From Macrocystis pyrifera (Eukaryota > Sar > Phaeophyceae > Laminariales > Laminariaceae): a DNA stretch of 64,000 nucleotides. The notes under the pieces were generated by a model, which was given only the letters and a program-made list of their open reading frames with translations, had not been told where the DNA came from and made no database searches. The stretch is from NCBI GenBank assembly GCA_031763025.1, contig JASSKH010000019.1, positions 8,162,250-8,226,249 on the forward strand. Direction: 5' to 3'. Shown here piece after piece: positions 32,370 through 44,090 of the stretch. The translations under genes were made by a program, and so were the position numbers. Numbering within the stretch: the first letter of the stretch is position 1; every line of letters starts with the position of its first letter.

Positions 32370-33736
32370 ATTGGGGATATGTACCGAAAGTCAGACCCGG
32401 ACCCGGCGATTTTTTTCCCCGACAGAAAAAAGCGTGTGTGAACCTGGAGCTGAACCGACGCCACATCTGATGATGCTGACGCTCTACCGGCGACAACTCG
32501 TCCCCGAAGTATCGAGATGTGCCGGCAACTTGTGCGATTCTGGAGATGCAGTACCGACAACTTGTCAGATTCAGTTCTGGGAGGGTTGATGTTGGGAGAG
32601 TTGAAGGTGTCGTGTCGGGAGCAAAACGTGTCGAAGGACGACCCGTCGCCAAGACAATGAGCGCCGGTCACGCGCGCACGTACGGCCAAAGTGTGCATCT
32701 ACCCGTAGTAGTCATACGGTATTGGCGAGCGTCCGTGATGCATCTTTTTTTTTTTTTCCAAGGGTTTGTTGTCGTCGACTGCTGCTGTGACACCCCTTCA
32801 AAAGCTGCCGCCGCTCGACACGCATCTTTGGCCGTGAAGGTTGAACCTGCCAGGAGCATTGTTGTGGTACCTCGGTGCATGTAGGTTGGTTGGTGTGGTG
32901 TCTGGCCATCCATACTATTTGTAATGGTGCGGACGCGGCGTATCTGCTGCCGGATAGGCGCGAAACGGCGGAGTTTGTATGGACCAAACGGCGGGGAAAA
33001 AACGAAACGGACGAATAGGCCGGACGTGATGAACCGGTCGAAACGGACCCCCCAACATCAGCCTCTTCGTCCGCTGGTTCGTTTGTTCGTCCGTTCGTTC
33101 CTGCGGGAGGAGTGCGTAGTGGCGTGGGGCTGTGATGATTCGTCCCCTGGGCCTGACCGTCAAGCTTCCTTCGCGCCTCGTGTCTGGGGTGTTGAACACT
33201 TTTTTTGTGGGTTTCGTTGGGCAGTTGAGCGCGTGGCGTGTCGCCAGGGGGGGGATGTTCAAGCGTTTTTTATCTTGTTGCCGTTCTTGCGGTCGTTTGT
33301 TTTGGGTGTTTCGTTATGTCGATGAACGTGCCGTATCGTCGATGGCAGATAAAGGTGATACGTACTGTAGTTGCGGGTGTTTTGATTGGTTGGTGGATAC
33401 TGGGTGTGTGCGTGTGTTTTTTTTTTTGTTCTTCAGGACGCCCGTGCTGCTTTTCTTTGCAACTGCTTCCACCGCGCTTTCGTTTAACGGCATCGGAGCC
33501 GAACCACGAACGGGTACATGTTATTATCACTATCCCTCGTTTACGTACGTACTGGCTAGTTTCGCCTGACTGACTGAGTGGGGCAATGCACCGGGTACAG
33601 TCTGTAGTTTACTCCAAGGCGTGGGCAGTTTTGATGTTTATGGAGTGAGCTTTTTTGTGTAGGATGTGACTAATTACGAGTGTTCCCCGACATTTTTTCA
33701 GCAGCAGCAGCAGCACGCTTCTTCGTGGTTGGGAGG

Positions 33737-33769
<33 letters not shown>

Positions 33770-36150
33770 CGTCGCCAAGGAGAAAGGGCATGGTTGGGGG
33801 AGGAACCACTCGTAGGAAGACGACGGAGTTAGTTGTTGCTTGACACTTTCTTCGGCTCAACTTGCTGGTGCCGGTATAATTTTGAGGCCCTGTTTCTCTG
33901 TTTTGTTGACGAGATTACAGTAGTAGTAGCATTTTGTCAAGGGTGTGCTCAGTGAGGGAACTACTCCGGGGTAACCGGGTACCAAAGCTAGTTGTTTTGG
34001 CCATACTCGGATACAAAACCTGGTTGTTTTTGTTATACCCGGGTATCATACGCGGGTACCGAACGTGATTGTTTTAGTTGTACTCGGATATCATACTCGG
34101 GTACCAATTTTGCTTGTTCTGGTCATACTCGATGATTTTGGTTTATTCGGTTAGGTACCCGAGTACCCCAGAGTATGTGCCCCACTACAAGCGCTCTCCC
34201 TTTTTCGGCAGACGTTATTACAGTACACCGAACACAATGGTTGAATGGTGGCACAAACCTCAAGTAGTATTAGTAGTGGTAGTAGTAGTACTATTAGTAG
34301 TAGTAGCAATAGAGTGCTGCTGATGTGCGTTGTGTCTCCCTGCGAAGCTATAACATCTCTCTGTGGACGGATTGCCCTGCAAGAGGGGGTGCTAAACGTC
34401 ATCAACCAGTACTACAGCAGTATATAGCTCAACGGAAGCGCCGTGGTGGCGACAGATGATGTAGCCTTTTGGATTTTGAGTTTTCCCGTTCAGCCGCTGA
34501 TCAGTTGGTAGGTCTGGTTGTTGCGGTACCGAGCATTCAGGGAGTGTCATTGGCGTTACGTTGGCCGTACCGTTGAAATGCCGTTGCAGCACCGTTGAAC
34601 GGCCACCTGTTGTTTTTTTCCCAGCAGAAGTAGTTGGATGGTGCAACCAACGTTAACTTAACAATGACCTTTTTTTTTGCGGAGTTTGTTTTTTGTTACA
34701 CTGATTTTTTGTGCTTTGTCCTTTCTTCTGTGTTGAACTATTCGTGTGTGAAAAGATGTTATCGTTGTCCTTGTTGGAGTTGTAAGAAGGGGGCTGGCTG
34801 TGGGGCTGGGATTGAAAAAAAAAGAGTGTTTTCACCGGGACCTGCCTGTCTGTTTATAGTTCTATGATGTGATGTGTCTACGTAGATTGCTCCGTCTCAT
34901 CTATCTGACTACGTACGCATATATCATGACGTGTCTACGCATCTATATATAGGTGTGCAACAAGAACCTGTTCTACGTATGCTACATTAATACTGGAACA
35001 ACACGAGTTATTCCGCGAAATGCTCTTGCACCACTGCTTCTTTTTCCATGAAATCTATATATTGTGCTGTGTCGCTGGTTACATGACCCCTGTACATCAA
35101 ACGATGTGATACAACGTTTTGGGGACAAACTACTTGGAATTAGGCTGGTTTATTTGGCGGTATTGAAAGGGGCCATTGTCGAGGGTATCGAGTGTACCAC
35201 TTCTTCGAGAAAGTGGTTGACACACACACTGTATAGTACTACAGGACTTTTAAGATGAATTCCCCGGTGTGGTACACGGGGGACTCTACTGTTAGCAAAA
35301 ATGAACCGTGCCCCGGCCGTCAGTCCGTCCATCTTCACTTACTTTTCTCGTTTACCGCAGGCGTGACTTTCGCCGATTTGTCAATGTTGTTGTACCTTCT
35401 GATCCGTGGCGGTTGACCCCCGCACGGCATTAACGAGTACCGAAAGCCACCATGCAGACGCTCCGCCTGCGCCTAACCCCACGTCCTAGGGTGTCGTTTG
35501 TGTCGACGTCTCAGTCAGATTTTTGACTGAACAATCATAATCGAAGCATTATTGGCACGGTAGCAATTTTCGAAACCAGTCGAAGCGTTATTGGTAAAAT
35601 CACACCAAGAAAAGTACAGTACTGTATGTACATTCTACTGTCGTGGAACGCATTCCGGTCACAATGATGAGTGCACTGCAAAACAGGCTGAAGCTCGATC
35701 CCTCCCTCTCTCCGTCCTTCCCTCCTTCCCTCCTTACCTCAAAAATTCGTAACGTATGCCGCGGTGGAAACGTTCACATGTTTTGTAGAGATACTTACTT
35801 AACTTTGTCATTTCATGTTCCTGAGCGTGCTCGGTTGGTACATCCCTGGTATCCCAGAGCTCCCACTTGGACACCGCCTCCTTCTACTACTTGCCATCGA
35901 GAGCTTTTTTTTCCCTGTTTTCTTCTTTCGTTTTGTATGCGCGCGTGCACCCAGAGCACGGCACCGCGGGCGAACGCGGGTGTCGGCGGGCGCTGGTAGT
36001 TAGAGCGGGGTTGGAAGGAGCGCGGTCCCCGTTTTCGTGCCTAGACGTCGCGTGTGCGTCGAGACACGACGGGAGCAATGAATGGGCTCTGTCTGGCCTC
36101 CGGATGTCGAATGGAAGATAATATGTACGAGTCTATAAGGTTCGTTTTGG
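32370..36150. other. No gene assigned
   Basis: Several T-rich stretches ending in AG look like acceptors (32776, 33438, 35360) but lead into no recognisable protein. The region also has a 32-base G run (33738-33769) and diverged GGTACC/TACTCGG repeats (33960-34180). A fragment of the GGACTGCAGTCCCG family lies at 35119-35172. Confidence 0.35.
33738..33769. repeat. Poly-G tract, 32 bases
   Basis: An uninterrupted G run with no adjacent G-tailed element that I can detect. Confidence 0.85.
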
Positions 36151-36187
36151 GTTGCCAAATATTATTCAAGCGGCGCATATTTTTCAG

Positions 36188-36457
36188 ACCAAGGTGAATT
36201 TCAGAGAGATAGCATCGCAGTCTGACCGCCAGCATTGGTCGAGCTGGCGAGCGAGGGCCACGGTGAGCACCGAGCTTCACGCGCGACGGGGCTCACCGGG
36301 GCAGAAAGGGAGGAAAACTTTAACCCGGATCGACTCGGTGGCGAGGTGGTCGCGAGAGAGGCGGGCAGCGTACGAGGCTGAGAGAAGCTCTGCCGTTCAA
36401 AATTTGTTTGACCGGCGCAAGGATGCTCCAACCAGGCGGGAAATAATTACCTTATAG
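36188..36457 (+). CDS. Candidate terminal exon, Arg/Glu-rich protein
   Basis: After CATATTTTTCAG the frame reads TKVNFREIASQSDRQHWSSW and continues through a strongly charged helix-like segment (RWSRERRAAYEAERSSAVQN) to a TAG stop. The composition differs from the low-complexity frames around it. I could not place an upstream exon in phase and know no matching family. Confidence 0.35.
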   Translation, partial: TKVNFREIASQSDRQHWSSWRARATVSTELHARRGSPGQKGRKTLTRIDSVARWSRERRAAYEAERSSAVQNLFDRRKDAPTRREIITL

Positions 36458-36589
36458 AGGGGACAGGAATTTTTGTTGTTTTTCATTGTTTCCGTTCAAT
36501 TTTAATTATTTCGCGGTGCGGTGCCGTGTTGTGCTTTCTCTTTCGCACATATCAAAAGAAGAACATAAGTTTTTATGTACGTTCATGCA

Positions 36590-36813
36590 CGTGGTGTCCG
36601 GGCTGTTTCCCGGGATGGAGCATGGAGCTCTTGGCTTTCGCAAAAGTCGCCTGTTTGCACCTAACGACTGTTTTGACCATCTGTTCCGTTCCATTGTTCC
36701 TCGTGAGCGAGCGAAGCGCTTGGAATACACGTACTGCAACTCGAAATTTCAGACGATCGACACTTCGCACTTGGCGTATCTGGCCTGTATGGATCCAATA
36801 GGAAAAATGTGAA
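36590..36813 (+). other. Possible coding segment of unknown identity
   Basis: Without obvious repeats, the plus frame reads GMEHGALGFRKSRLFAPNDC, then ERAKRLEYTYCNSKF, and stops after PIGKM. The minus strand is also open here. Neither has a domain I recognise. Confidence 0.2.
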
Positions 36814-36917
36814 ACTGTTGATGAAAATAAGAAGATGTTGTTGCTCTAATCGCACAACTCCGTAAGCTGGAGCTCAAATAGGTGCACACGTTTCGACCAC
36901 GACGATGAGTGACTGAA

Positions 36918-37035
36918 CACCCCCCCCCCCCCCCCCCCCGAATAACATCTCTCCCTCTGTCCGTCACTTCCTCCCCCCGCCCCCATCTCTCTCTCCCCCC
37001 CTCCCTCTGCCCCCCCCCCCCCCCCCCCCACCCCC
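36918..37035. repeat. C-rich low-complexity tract
   Basis: Runs of C18-C21 alternate with CTCCCTC stretches on the plus strand. Confidence 0.8.
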
Positions 37036-37279
37036 CCCTTCTCGCTCCCTCCCTCCCTCCTCCTACAGTAGTTTCATTCGCCGCTTTATCATTGAGGTCA
37101 TTATTATCGCAGACTTTCATTTTTTTGGTATTGCCCTCGAAGAGATGTTCGAGCGCTGTTCTCAGTTTGCTTGTCTTTTTTTTTGTGAAGTCGCGGTTGG
37201 AGATGGTGAGCGTGACGAGAGAGACCAGTCGGCACCATGATCCCCAACAAGAAGTTCCGCAACAACAGGATTTTTTTCC

Positions 37280-37375
37280 GACGTATTTTGTGGACAGGCA
37301 CATTCTGCCTGCGAACACTCGTAGAGTTGGGTTTCGATAGGTAGAACTATAAAAACAAAACCGTTATGACAGGCC

Positions 37376-37421
<46 letters not shown>

Positions 37422-37615
37422 CACTGCTGATGTACCGACCTCTACAGCAGATTCTCTCCTGCTTCTCCGTCCCCTCATCAGTAGTAGGAGAATGGACCTG
37501 ACAACACCACCTGCACCATGTCTTAGGACACGGCCCGCATGTTAGTGCTGTAGACAGACACAGTCTGCCTACGAGCATTCGATAACAGGTAGAACTAAAA
37601 AAAAACAAAACGGTT
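37280..37615. repeat. Direct repeat pair of about 80 bp
   Basis: GACAGGCACATTCTGCCTGC..AGGTAGAACTA (37296-37360) recurs as GACAGACACAGTCTGCCTAC..AGGTAGAACTA (37552-37610). An ACT microsatellite (37379-37420) lies between them. Confidence 0.6.
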
Positions 37616-37874
37616 TGATGTTTTTCGGTTCTGTTTGGCCCAGCCATGTATGCCTACACAGTGACACGTTGCCGCATCTGCTGTTGTAGCTCGACCAACT
37701 CTGAACGAACTCCAACGGCACCAGCACGAGAAGGTTTCGTTTGTGTGTGCATGCACAGAGCCCGCCGGGACGGGCACTGGTGAAGTGTGCGTTGAGCGCG
37801 GTGGACAAACGTGGCCGAAAACAATGTTGAATCACACACGATGACACAATGACAGCAGTGACACACACAAGCGG

Positions 37875-38202
37875 GTGGACAGACCTTGATAGTAGATCAT
37901 TATGGGGGTTTTGTGTTGGACGCCTGAAGCCGACCCTCCGACCCGAACCCGAACCCTAACCCTAACCTTAACCGAACCCTATGCCAGTGGTCAGTGCTGG
38001 GATGCTGTGCTTGTTAAGACTCTAGGTTGGCTCGGCCGGCGTGGATGCTGAGCTTGGGAAGACTCCAGGTTGACTCGGGATGACTCGGGATGCTGTGGCT
38101 GGGAAATACTCGAAAGTTGATTAAGCCGCGAAAAACATACCCCTAGCCAATCAGAGTGCCTAATTAGCTACTCCAGGAAGATCTACTATCAAGGTTGTCC
38201 AC
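37875..38202. mobile_element. Element with 23-24-bp inverted ends and telomere-like core
   Basis: GTGGACAGACCTTGATAGTA..GATC at the left is inverted at the right (GATCTACTATCAAGGTTGTC..CAC), differing by one base. Inside, 37940-37982 holds CCCGAA/CCCTAA/CCTTAA units. No transposase or target duplication is visible. Confidence 0.6.
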
Positions 38203-39055
38203 TACTGAAAAACTACGAGTGAGGCACCCTACTCCCGTACGACGAAGCTTTTTATCTTGGGAAACCAACAAACACAGGCTCGCGCACCTCATTATAGTCA
38301 TAATTTATTTAGTAGCAAGCTTCTGGGCATTTTATTTTCATCGTAGAGCAGGGCGAGGGTTGCCTTGCTGTTCCCTAGATGTTACTATATAATAAAAGGT
38401 TGGACGGAGGTATGGAAATTCTCTCGCGACGTAGATACTTGCTACGTAGAATATTACTTGTTTGAAGATGCTGCTGTTGCCGCTATTTCGAAGAAAAAAA
38501 ACCACAACATAATATTACAGTCGCATCCCGAAGATTGCGATGACCTCGACGTGTCGCGAACACACCCATACCAAATAAAACGCCGCAGTAAAGTCCAACA
38601 TGACAAAAGGCATACAAGTAGACTTTTCGCCGATGATCGATACGTACATGCACCCCGTAAACAACACTCCGTCGACCAAACAGATAATACAAATGTAGCT
38701 GCTCGAAGGGCTGGACGTGCCGTGTAACATTTCCGCCAAATGCGTTCTAGCAAAAAGAGGGGAAGAAGAAGGCAGGCAGTCCTAATCGAGAAGCAATATC
38801 ACACAAAAAAATAAAAACGTTTCAACACACATGTGGAGAACACGTGAGACGCTCAAGGCGGCGGCACGTCGGACCCGAGTCGGCAGGGTACAGCTGCGCT
38901 CCCCCCCACGTCGTAGTGGCCAGGACTTCGGTAAGGCGGAAGCATGATCGGTCGTTGTCTAGTTGCCTCTATTATCTCCGAGCGTTCTTGGCTTGGGCGC
39001 TCATGGTAGCTAGCACTACGGTATGCTGTCGTTAATGCCTGGGGAACAGGCAAGG
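38203..39055. other. No gene assigned
   Basis: A 120-codon plus frame (38365-38727) overlaps open minus frames and shows no domain. CAAGCTTC.GGGCATTTTATTTTC near 38320 recurs at about 39747. Confidence 0.3.
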
Positions 39056-39886
39056 TCATAGACATTTCCGAAGGTAGACATACATATGCTGGCAACCATG
39101 ATACCAGTCATTGTCGAAATCGTCGCAAGACGTGGTACTCCCCCCGAGTATACAATCGTACTTGAACCACCGCCTTCTGGAACGCAACTGGGTCACGAAA
39201 TAGTTCGGAATGGAGTAGATGACAGCTGCAAGGCAGTACTCAACGCCTATCATCAAAATGGGTGGCGGTGCCGGCGGCTCTCCGGCGTCTTCGTAGATGT
39301 CTCTACGTGCAGACGCGAAGAAAACGCGATCTGGGACGTTGTCCGCACTCCAAGGAAGAATCGACCATATGGATGTGCTGACGTGCCGGGCGCAGCTCTC
39401 GTCGCAGGGGGGGAACGGAGCAGGTCCACCAAATGAGAAGTCGGAGGCGGCTCCGGTCAGAAACAAGGCATTGACTGCATCCTGGATGACTGGGGTGGTC
39501 CGTGCGGAATCAACTGGTGCGGGATCTCGCCATCGTGCACATTGGGATGCGGTTATCTCGATATGGCCATGGTCCTCGATATGGCAATCGGTAGTCCAGT
39601 TGAAGCCGAGAGCCGTCCGAGTGTACATGATACGAGCATGCCGTTCCACGTCACCTGGCCATCCGCTGTTGGGGTGGAGTTGATCATCAGGTCGAAGGGT
39701 GATCGCTTCGTATATGGAGCCCGGCGTTCCATTACGGATCCAGCAAGCTTCAGGGCATTTTATTTTCCTATTGTGGCACATCCTGGCCCAGCAAAAACGC
39801 ACAGCACACGGCACAGCTCTGACAACAACATGCAGCAGGAGCAGCCACACAGCTCTGCAGCAACAACGTATATATAGGACCGCCAT
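39056..39886 (-). CDS. Unexplained 276-codon open frame
   Basis: One of the longest frames in the window with ordinary amino-acid composition. The first ~45 codons lie in a sequence repeated at 40060-40240 (CCCRAV..CRAVPCAVR). Further on it reads GDVERHARIMYTRTALGFNW, TDCHIEDHGHIEIT, CARWRDPAPVDSARTTPV and a hydrophobic segment near the end. The His/Asp-rich stretch suggests nothing specific to me. It could be a transposon-borne gene remnant or chance. A good translation start and promoter are not evident. Confidence 0.3.
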   Translation of the reverse strand: MAVLYIRCCCRAVWLLLLHVVVRAVPCAVRFCWARMCHNRKIKCPEACWIRNGTPGSIYEAITLRPDDQLHPNSGWPGDVERHARIMYTRTALGFNWTTDCHIEDHGHIEITASQCARWRDPAPVDSARTTPVIQDAVNALFLTGAASDFSFGGPAPFPPCDESCARHVSTSIWSILPWSADNVPDRVFFASARRDIYEDAGEPPAPPPILMIGVEYCLAAVIYSIPNYFVTQLRSRRRWFKYDCILGGSTTSCDDFDNDWYHGCQHMYVYLRKCL

Positions 39887-40250
39887 ACAATCCGAACCTT
39901 CAACCCAAGTACAACCGCCTCTCAGTGCAGTATGAACTCGCAGTCATCACCTGCAACAGCAGCAATGTCGGCGGCGTTGAGGGGCATCCAGGCTGCAGCA
40001 CTCGTGACTGAACCGACAGCATCTTCTCGTAGGAACTGGAAATGATCGACCACAATATTGCCCCGACTTTGACATTTTGTTTTCACATTGTGGCACATCA
40101 TGACCCATCATAAACGCACAGCACACGGCACAGCTCTGCAGCGGCATGCGGCAAGAGCAGCCACAGCTCTGCAGCAACAGCCCATACATAGCACCACCAT
40201 ATAATCCGAACCTTCAACCCAAGTATATATAACCCGCCTCTCGATGGTAC
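39745..40250. repeat. Direct repeat pair of about 160 bp
   Basis: CATTTTATTTTCCTATTGTG..AACCTTCAACCCAAGTA (39758-39908) recurs at 40072-40227, keeping AACGCACAGCACACGGCACA and AGCTCTGCAGCAACA. The unit carries TATATATA-type motifs that could act as a minus-strand promoter. Confidence 0.65.
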
Positions 40251-40429
40251 ACAAACATGAACAACGGGGATAAGAGATCCTCAACAAGCGATGAAAGAGC
40301 TGACGACGCTCTGTTGGCCAATGAAAAACATGTCGGTTGCTTACAAGGTCAAGGAAAGATTGGCAAGAGATGTCTGTCCCACGAAATATTAGAGATCTCC
40401 AACAAGCAGTTCCGCAACAACAGCATTTC

Positions 40430-41360
40430 CGATGTATTTTCAACAGCGGGGTTACTAGAGTGCCGAAATATACGACGAGGATCTCAAAATGAAGAAAACA
40501 TGACACAGAGAGGAGGAACACAAACATGAACGAGGATAAGAGATCCCCAACAAGGGGTGAGAGAGTTGACGACGCTCTGATGGCCAAAGAAAAATTTTTC
40601 GGTTGTTTACTATAAGGTAATCGACAGAATAACAAGAGATCTCTGTGCCGCGAAATATCAGAGATCCCTCAAGGAATGCTCTTGTGTACTTGTGGTGTTC
40701 CTCGTCGCGCGCTCGCATGCTCTTGTGTACTTGTCGTGTTGACACAGCAGTATGATATCTATACTCGTTCCTGCTCTGTCGCCCTGAAGGCGTATCCTGT
40801 TGTGCACTTGACGCTCTATCTCTAGTCGTTCCTGCTCTGTCGCCCTGGAGGCATATGCTCTTGTGCACTTGACGTATTTTCAACAGCGGGGTTATCAGAG
40901 CTACTGAAATATACGACGAGGATGCTATGTCGCCCCTCAAGAAATGCTCTTGTGTACTTGTGGTCCTGCTCGTCGCGCGCTCGCATGCTCGTGTGAACTT
41001 GTCGTGTTGGAACAGCAGTATATGGTACATATACTTTGTTCCTGCTCTGTCGCCCTAAAGGCATATACTCGTGTGCACTTGATGGTATTATTTCTACTCG
41101 TTCCTGATCTGTCGCCCTAAAGGCATATGCTCTTGTGCACTTGACGCTCTGCCATCGCTCGTCATATTTTAAGAGATCCTCAACAAGCGTTTTGGTACAG
41201 CAGTATGATATCTAACGAGCGATGGCGTGCTCTTGTGTACTTGCGGTGTTGGTGCAGCGGTATGATATCTATACATTATGTGTTCTTGTGTAGTTGTGTT
41301 GGAACAGCACTATAGCCCTGGAGCCATGTGCTCTTGTGCATTTGACGCTCTGCCATCGTC
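40430..41360. repeat. Complex tandem array
   Basis: Three kinds of unit are shuffled: TCTTGTGCACTTGACG, CGTTCCTGCTCTGTCGCCCT and GTATTTTCAACAGCGGGGTT..GAAATATACGACGAG. Minus-strand frames read through the units as repeated peptides (QVHKS, RARDE, HKYTRAFLEG), but I see no gene. Confidence 0.65.
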
Positions 41361-41379
41361 GCTCGTCGCGCGCTCGCAT

Positions 41380-41810
41380 GCTCTTGGGTATGTTGGTATG
41401 GTATGATGGTACGCTTTGATATACCGTTGGTATCATATGATGGTACGGTTTGATGTACTATATGGAAATGGTATGATGGTGCGGTTTGATATAGTATATG
41501 GGGGGGGAAAATGTTGGTATGGTAAGATGGTACGGTTAAAATATACTGTATGGCAAAAAAACGGCATGTTATATGGTATGTTGGTATCGTAGGATGGTAT
41601 GTTTTATGGTATGTTGATGCGAAAAAATGTTGGTATGGTATGATGGTAAGGTTTGATACGAAGTATACTATATGGAAAAACACGGTATGTAATATGTATG
41701 TTGGTGGTATGGTATGACGGTACGGTGTGGTGGATGTATTATATGGCTAAATATTGCCCAGTGGTATTGTATGTTTCAGTATATATGGTCCGAAAGAATC
41801 GAATACGTCG
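41380..41810. repeat. Degenerate TTGGTATGGTATGATGGTA array
   Basis: Imperfect units of roughly 60 bases built from GGTATG and GATGGTACGGTTTGATA. Similar TGGTATGG sequence surrounds the CK2-beta exon copies at 63.2-64 kb. Confidence 0.7.
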
Positions 41811-42289
41811 TATGAATATCATCTGTAACAACATTATATATCGATTATTGGAACGTGTTAGAAAATATAAGGCATGCGGACAGACGGACACAGACAGGCA
41901 AATTTGCAATCACCAAAACATAAGAGAGAAAGAACCGGAAGAAAAAAATCGCGAGGGTTTGTAGCAGGAAGTGATCGCACATGGAGGGTCCTCAACGGGA
42001 GGGGGTCCTCCAGAAGAGGGATCCCCAAGAATCCTACCGATATTCCTCTTCAATTGTTTTCAAGTGTATATCGGTCGTTCGACTCAAGCTTCAGGAATTC
42101 GATACGAGTACTCGTAGCCGAAAGGGAAAACCTGAGAGGTAAACTCTTAGGAAAACACATCAAAAAGGAGGAATATTGAACAAAAACCAATGTCTCACCC
42201 GGGCTCATCCTCCTCCCCTACCCGCGCCCACCCTCCTCGCGGCGGCGAAACCAAACAAGAAATGGGGCAACAACAGGACGAAACCGCGC

Positions 42290-42750
42290 TGCACCGATCA
42301 TCGCAACGTCGGATTTCAGCCATCCCAACGTCGGATAAAAAACACAAGATCACATCGCAACGTCGAACCAACCATCACAACGCCTTTTTTTACCTGACTG
42401 CTGCAACGCTGCGGAGGCCCTTCTTTGCCGTCCTGAGCCCTCCAGGCGATTGAAGCGATGCAAGAAAATAACGGACCTCCTCGCAATCGCAACGAACGTT
42501 AAGACGCGCGGTGCCCCTACAGCCGCAGTGAATAGGGTAAAAAAGCAGGATGACGCCAATCCGCACCAACCACCCCCCACGTCGTCAGCATCAATCTTCT
42601 CAAACGTCGGACCAACCATTGCAACGTCGCATCCACAATCGCAACGTCGCATCCAACAGTGTCACAACATCGCATCAGCCATCGCAAGGTCACATCGCAA
42701 CGTGGAATCACCCATCTCGACGTCGCATTTCAACCATCCCAACGTGGTCT
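42290..42750. repeat. Degenerate CATCNCAACGTCG repeats
   Basis: Short units such as CCATCCCAACGTCGGA and CATCGCAACGTCG recur around the decayed SpoU exon copy. Confidence 0.6.
42400..42535 (-). pseudogene. Decayed copy of SpoU exon 3
   Basis: On the minus strand GGGGCACCGCGCGTCTTAAC, GTTGCGA, TTGCATCGCTTC and CTGGAGGGCT follow the order of the true exon (44090-43845), the part encoding GTASLNVTVAASIILHRF. Several indels destroy the frame. A shorter second fragment lies at 42765-42830. Confidence 0.65.
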
Positions 42751-42764
42751 GCACTCACTGCTGC

Positions 42765-42830
42765 AGTACTGCTGCTCTGAAGTTCTCTTTGCCATCCCCG
42801 AGCCCTTCCTTCCCTCCAGGCAAAGCGAAG
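42765..42830 (-). pseudogene. Second decayed fragment of SpoU exon 3
   Basis: Minus-strand GCGTCGCTTCG..CCTGGAGGGA and GGCAAAGAGAACTTC..GCAGCAG match the end of the copy at 42400-42535, including flanking sequence not found in the parent exon. The two copies therefore share a more recent ancestor. Confidence 0.5.
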
Positions 42831-43204
42831 CGACGCATAAAAAAAGGACGGGCCCGGCTGCCCTGACCTCACGTAGCGGGTACTAGCCCCGTTGCTATTA
42901 CTACTCCTGCAAAATACAGTCAACTGTACCGAAGTTAAAAAAAAGTAGTTAGAAGCCGGATGCTTGGGGCGCAGGTCTATCCCAGTCTGATCCGAAGGAC
43001 CTTTGGCCGTGAAACGTGGGTGGCAGTTGTATCGTTCTATCGTGCACTACCTCCAACCTGGTTTGGATTCCGAAACGTGGTTGCAATTCCATCATGGTCT
43101 AATTCGAAGTAGGCTTGCCCCCGAAATGTGGGTGTACTTCGAAATGGGGGGTTAAGAGACTCGGGGGGGGGGTACAAAAACAGGAAGAAAAAAAAACGGG
43201 GCTG

Positions 43205-43380
43205 TTTACGGGTCAGGTCAAATCTCGCGGGTCAAGTCAGATTGGGTCGGGCAACGGTGGTGGAATCTGATTCGTGTGAATTCGAATCGCCTCTGATCCG
43301 ACCCGACCCGACCCGACCCAACTCAACCCGACCCAACCCGACCCGTGAGATTTCGAAATTTTCCTGACCCGACCCGCCAG
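43205..43380. repeat. (GGGTC)n / (GACCC)n array
   Basis: Degenerate pentamers on both strands, with the G-rich phase first and the C-rich phase after 43295, so the two halves could pair. Related arrays occur at 54640-54930 and 55190-55500. Confidence 0.75.
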
Positions 43381-43599
43381 TTGGGATCATGCCCCGTGAA
43401 GAGCCCCGTAAAACAAAGCCCGAAACACCCCCGTGCCAAGAGTAGGGTGCCTCAAATGTATCGCCACCCTACCAACAAACTCGTATAGGGACCTCTGTGG
43501 TCAGTTTCATTTGTTTTTCACGTCGACCCAAGACCCAACCCGACCCCCGGCCCTGACAGCTACCCTAACCCTAGCCCTGACCAGAACCCCAACCTGTTG

Positions 43600-43690
43600 G
43601 GGGGGGGGGGGGGGGGGGCGTACTCATTTGTTGCTTGCCTTAGTCATTTGACCATTGACCACGCATCCCTTCCGAGACGGAGCACCTGTT
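43600..43690 (+). mobile_element. G-tailed element, A-type copy
   Basis: A G19 run then CGTACTCATTTGTTGCTTGC, CATTTGACCATTGACCACGC and CCGAGACGGAGCACC. Confidence 0.7.
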
Positions 43691-43844
43691 GGGGGGGGGG
43701 GCTCAATCAAGGTCAGCAGGTGCTTAGTCGCACGAACGGCTCCGCTGCGCGCGTGTCGGTGGCTTTTTCTCCGAAAAACAGTCTTGCGCGAGTTTCCGTG
43801 CTGGGTGGTATTGCAAGTTAGTGGCTCTTCGCTGCGCTATATAG

Positions 43845-44090
43845 TCATCCCAAGTTTGTCCGCACTGCGCTTGGGGTTATTATCGTGGAGGCAGCAGCTG
43901 CGCCACTACCATCACTGCCATCACCACCACCACCACCACCACCACCACCAGAAGCCCTCCAGGAGGCGAAGCGATGCAAAATGATGGACGCCGCAACGGT
44001 GACGTTGAGAGACGCGGTGCCCCCGCCGTGCTGGGAGATGTACACGAAGGAGTCGCAGCAGGCTTTCTGCTGCTCGCTCATGCCGGACCC
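43845..44090 (-). CDS. SpoU gene exon 3 (motif 3)
   Basis: Acceptor CACTGGCAG|GGGTCC. It begins GSGMSEQQKACCDSFVYISQ and holds the motif 3 Ser-Leu-Asn. It ends in a CCACCA microsatellite-encoded Gly run and a short unrelated tail. Confidence 0.85.
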   Translation of the reverse strand, partial: GSGMSEQQKACCDSFVYISQHGGGTASLNVTVAASIILHRFASWRASGGGGGGGGGDGSDGSGAAAASTIITPSAVRTNLG

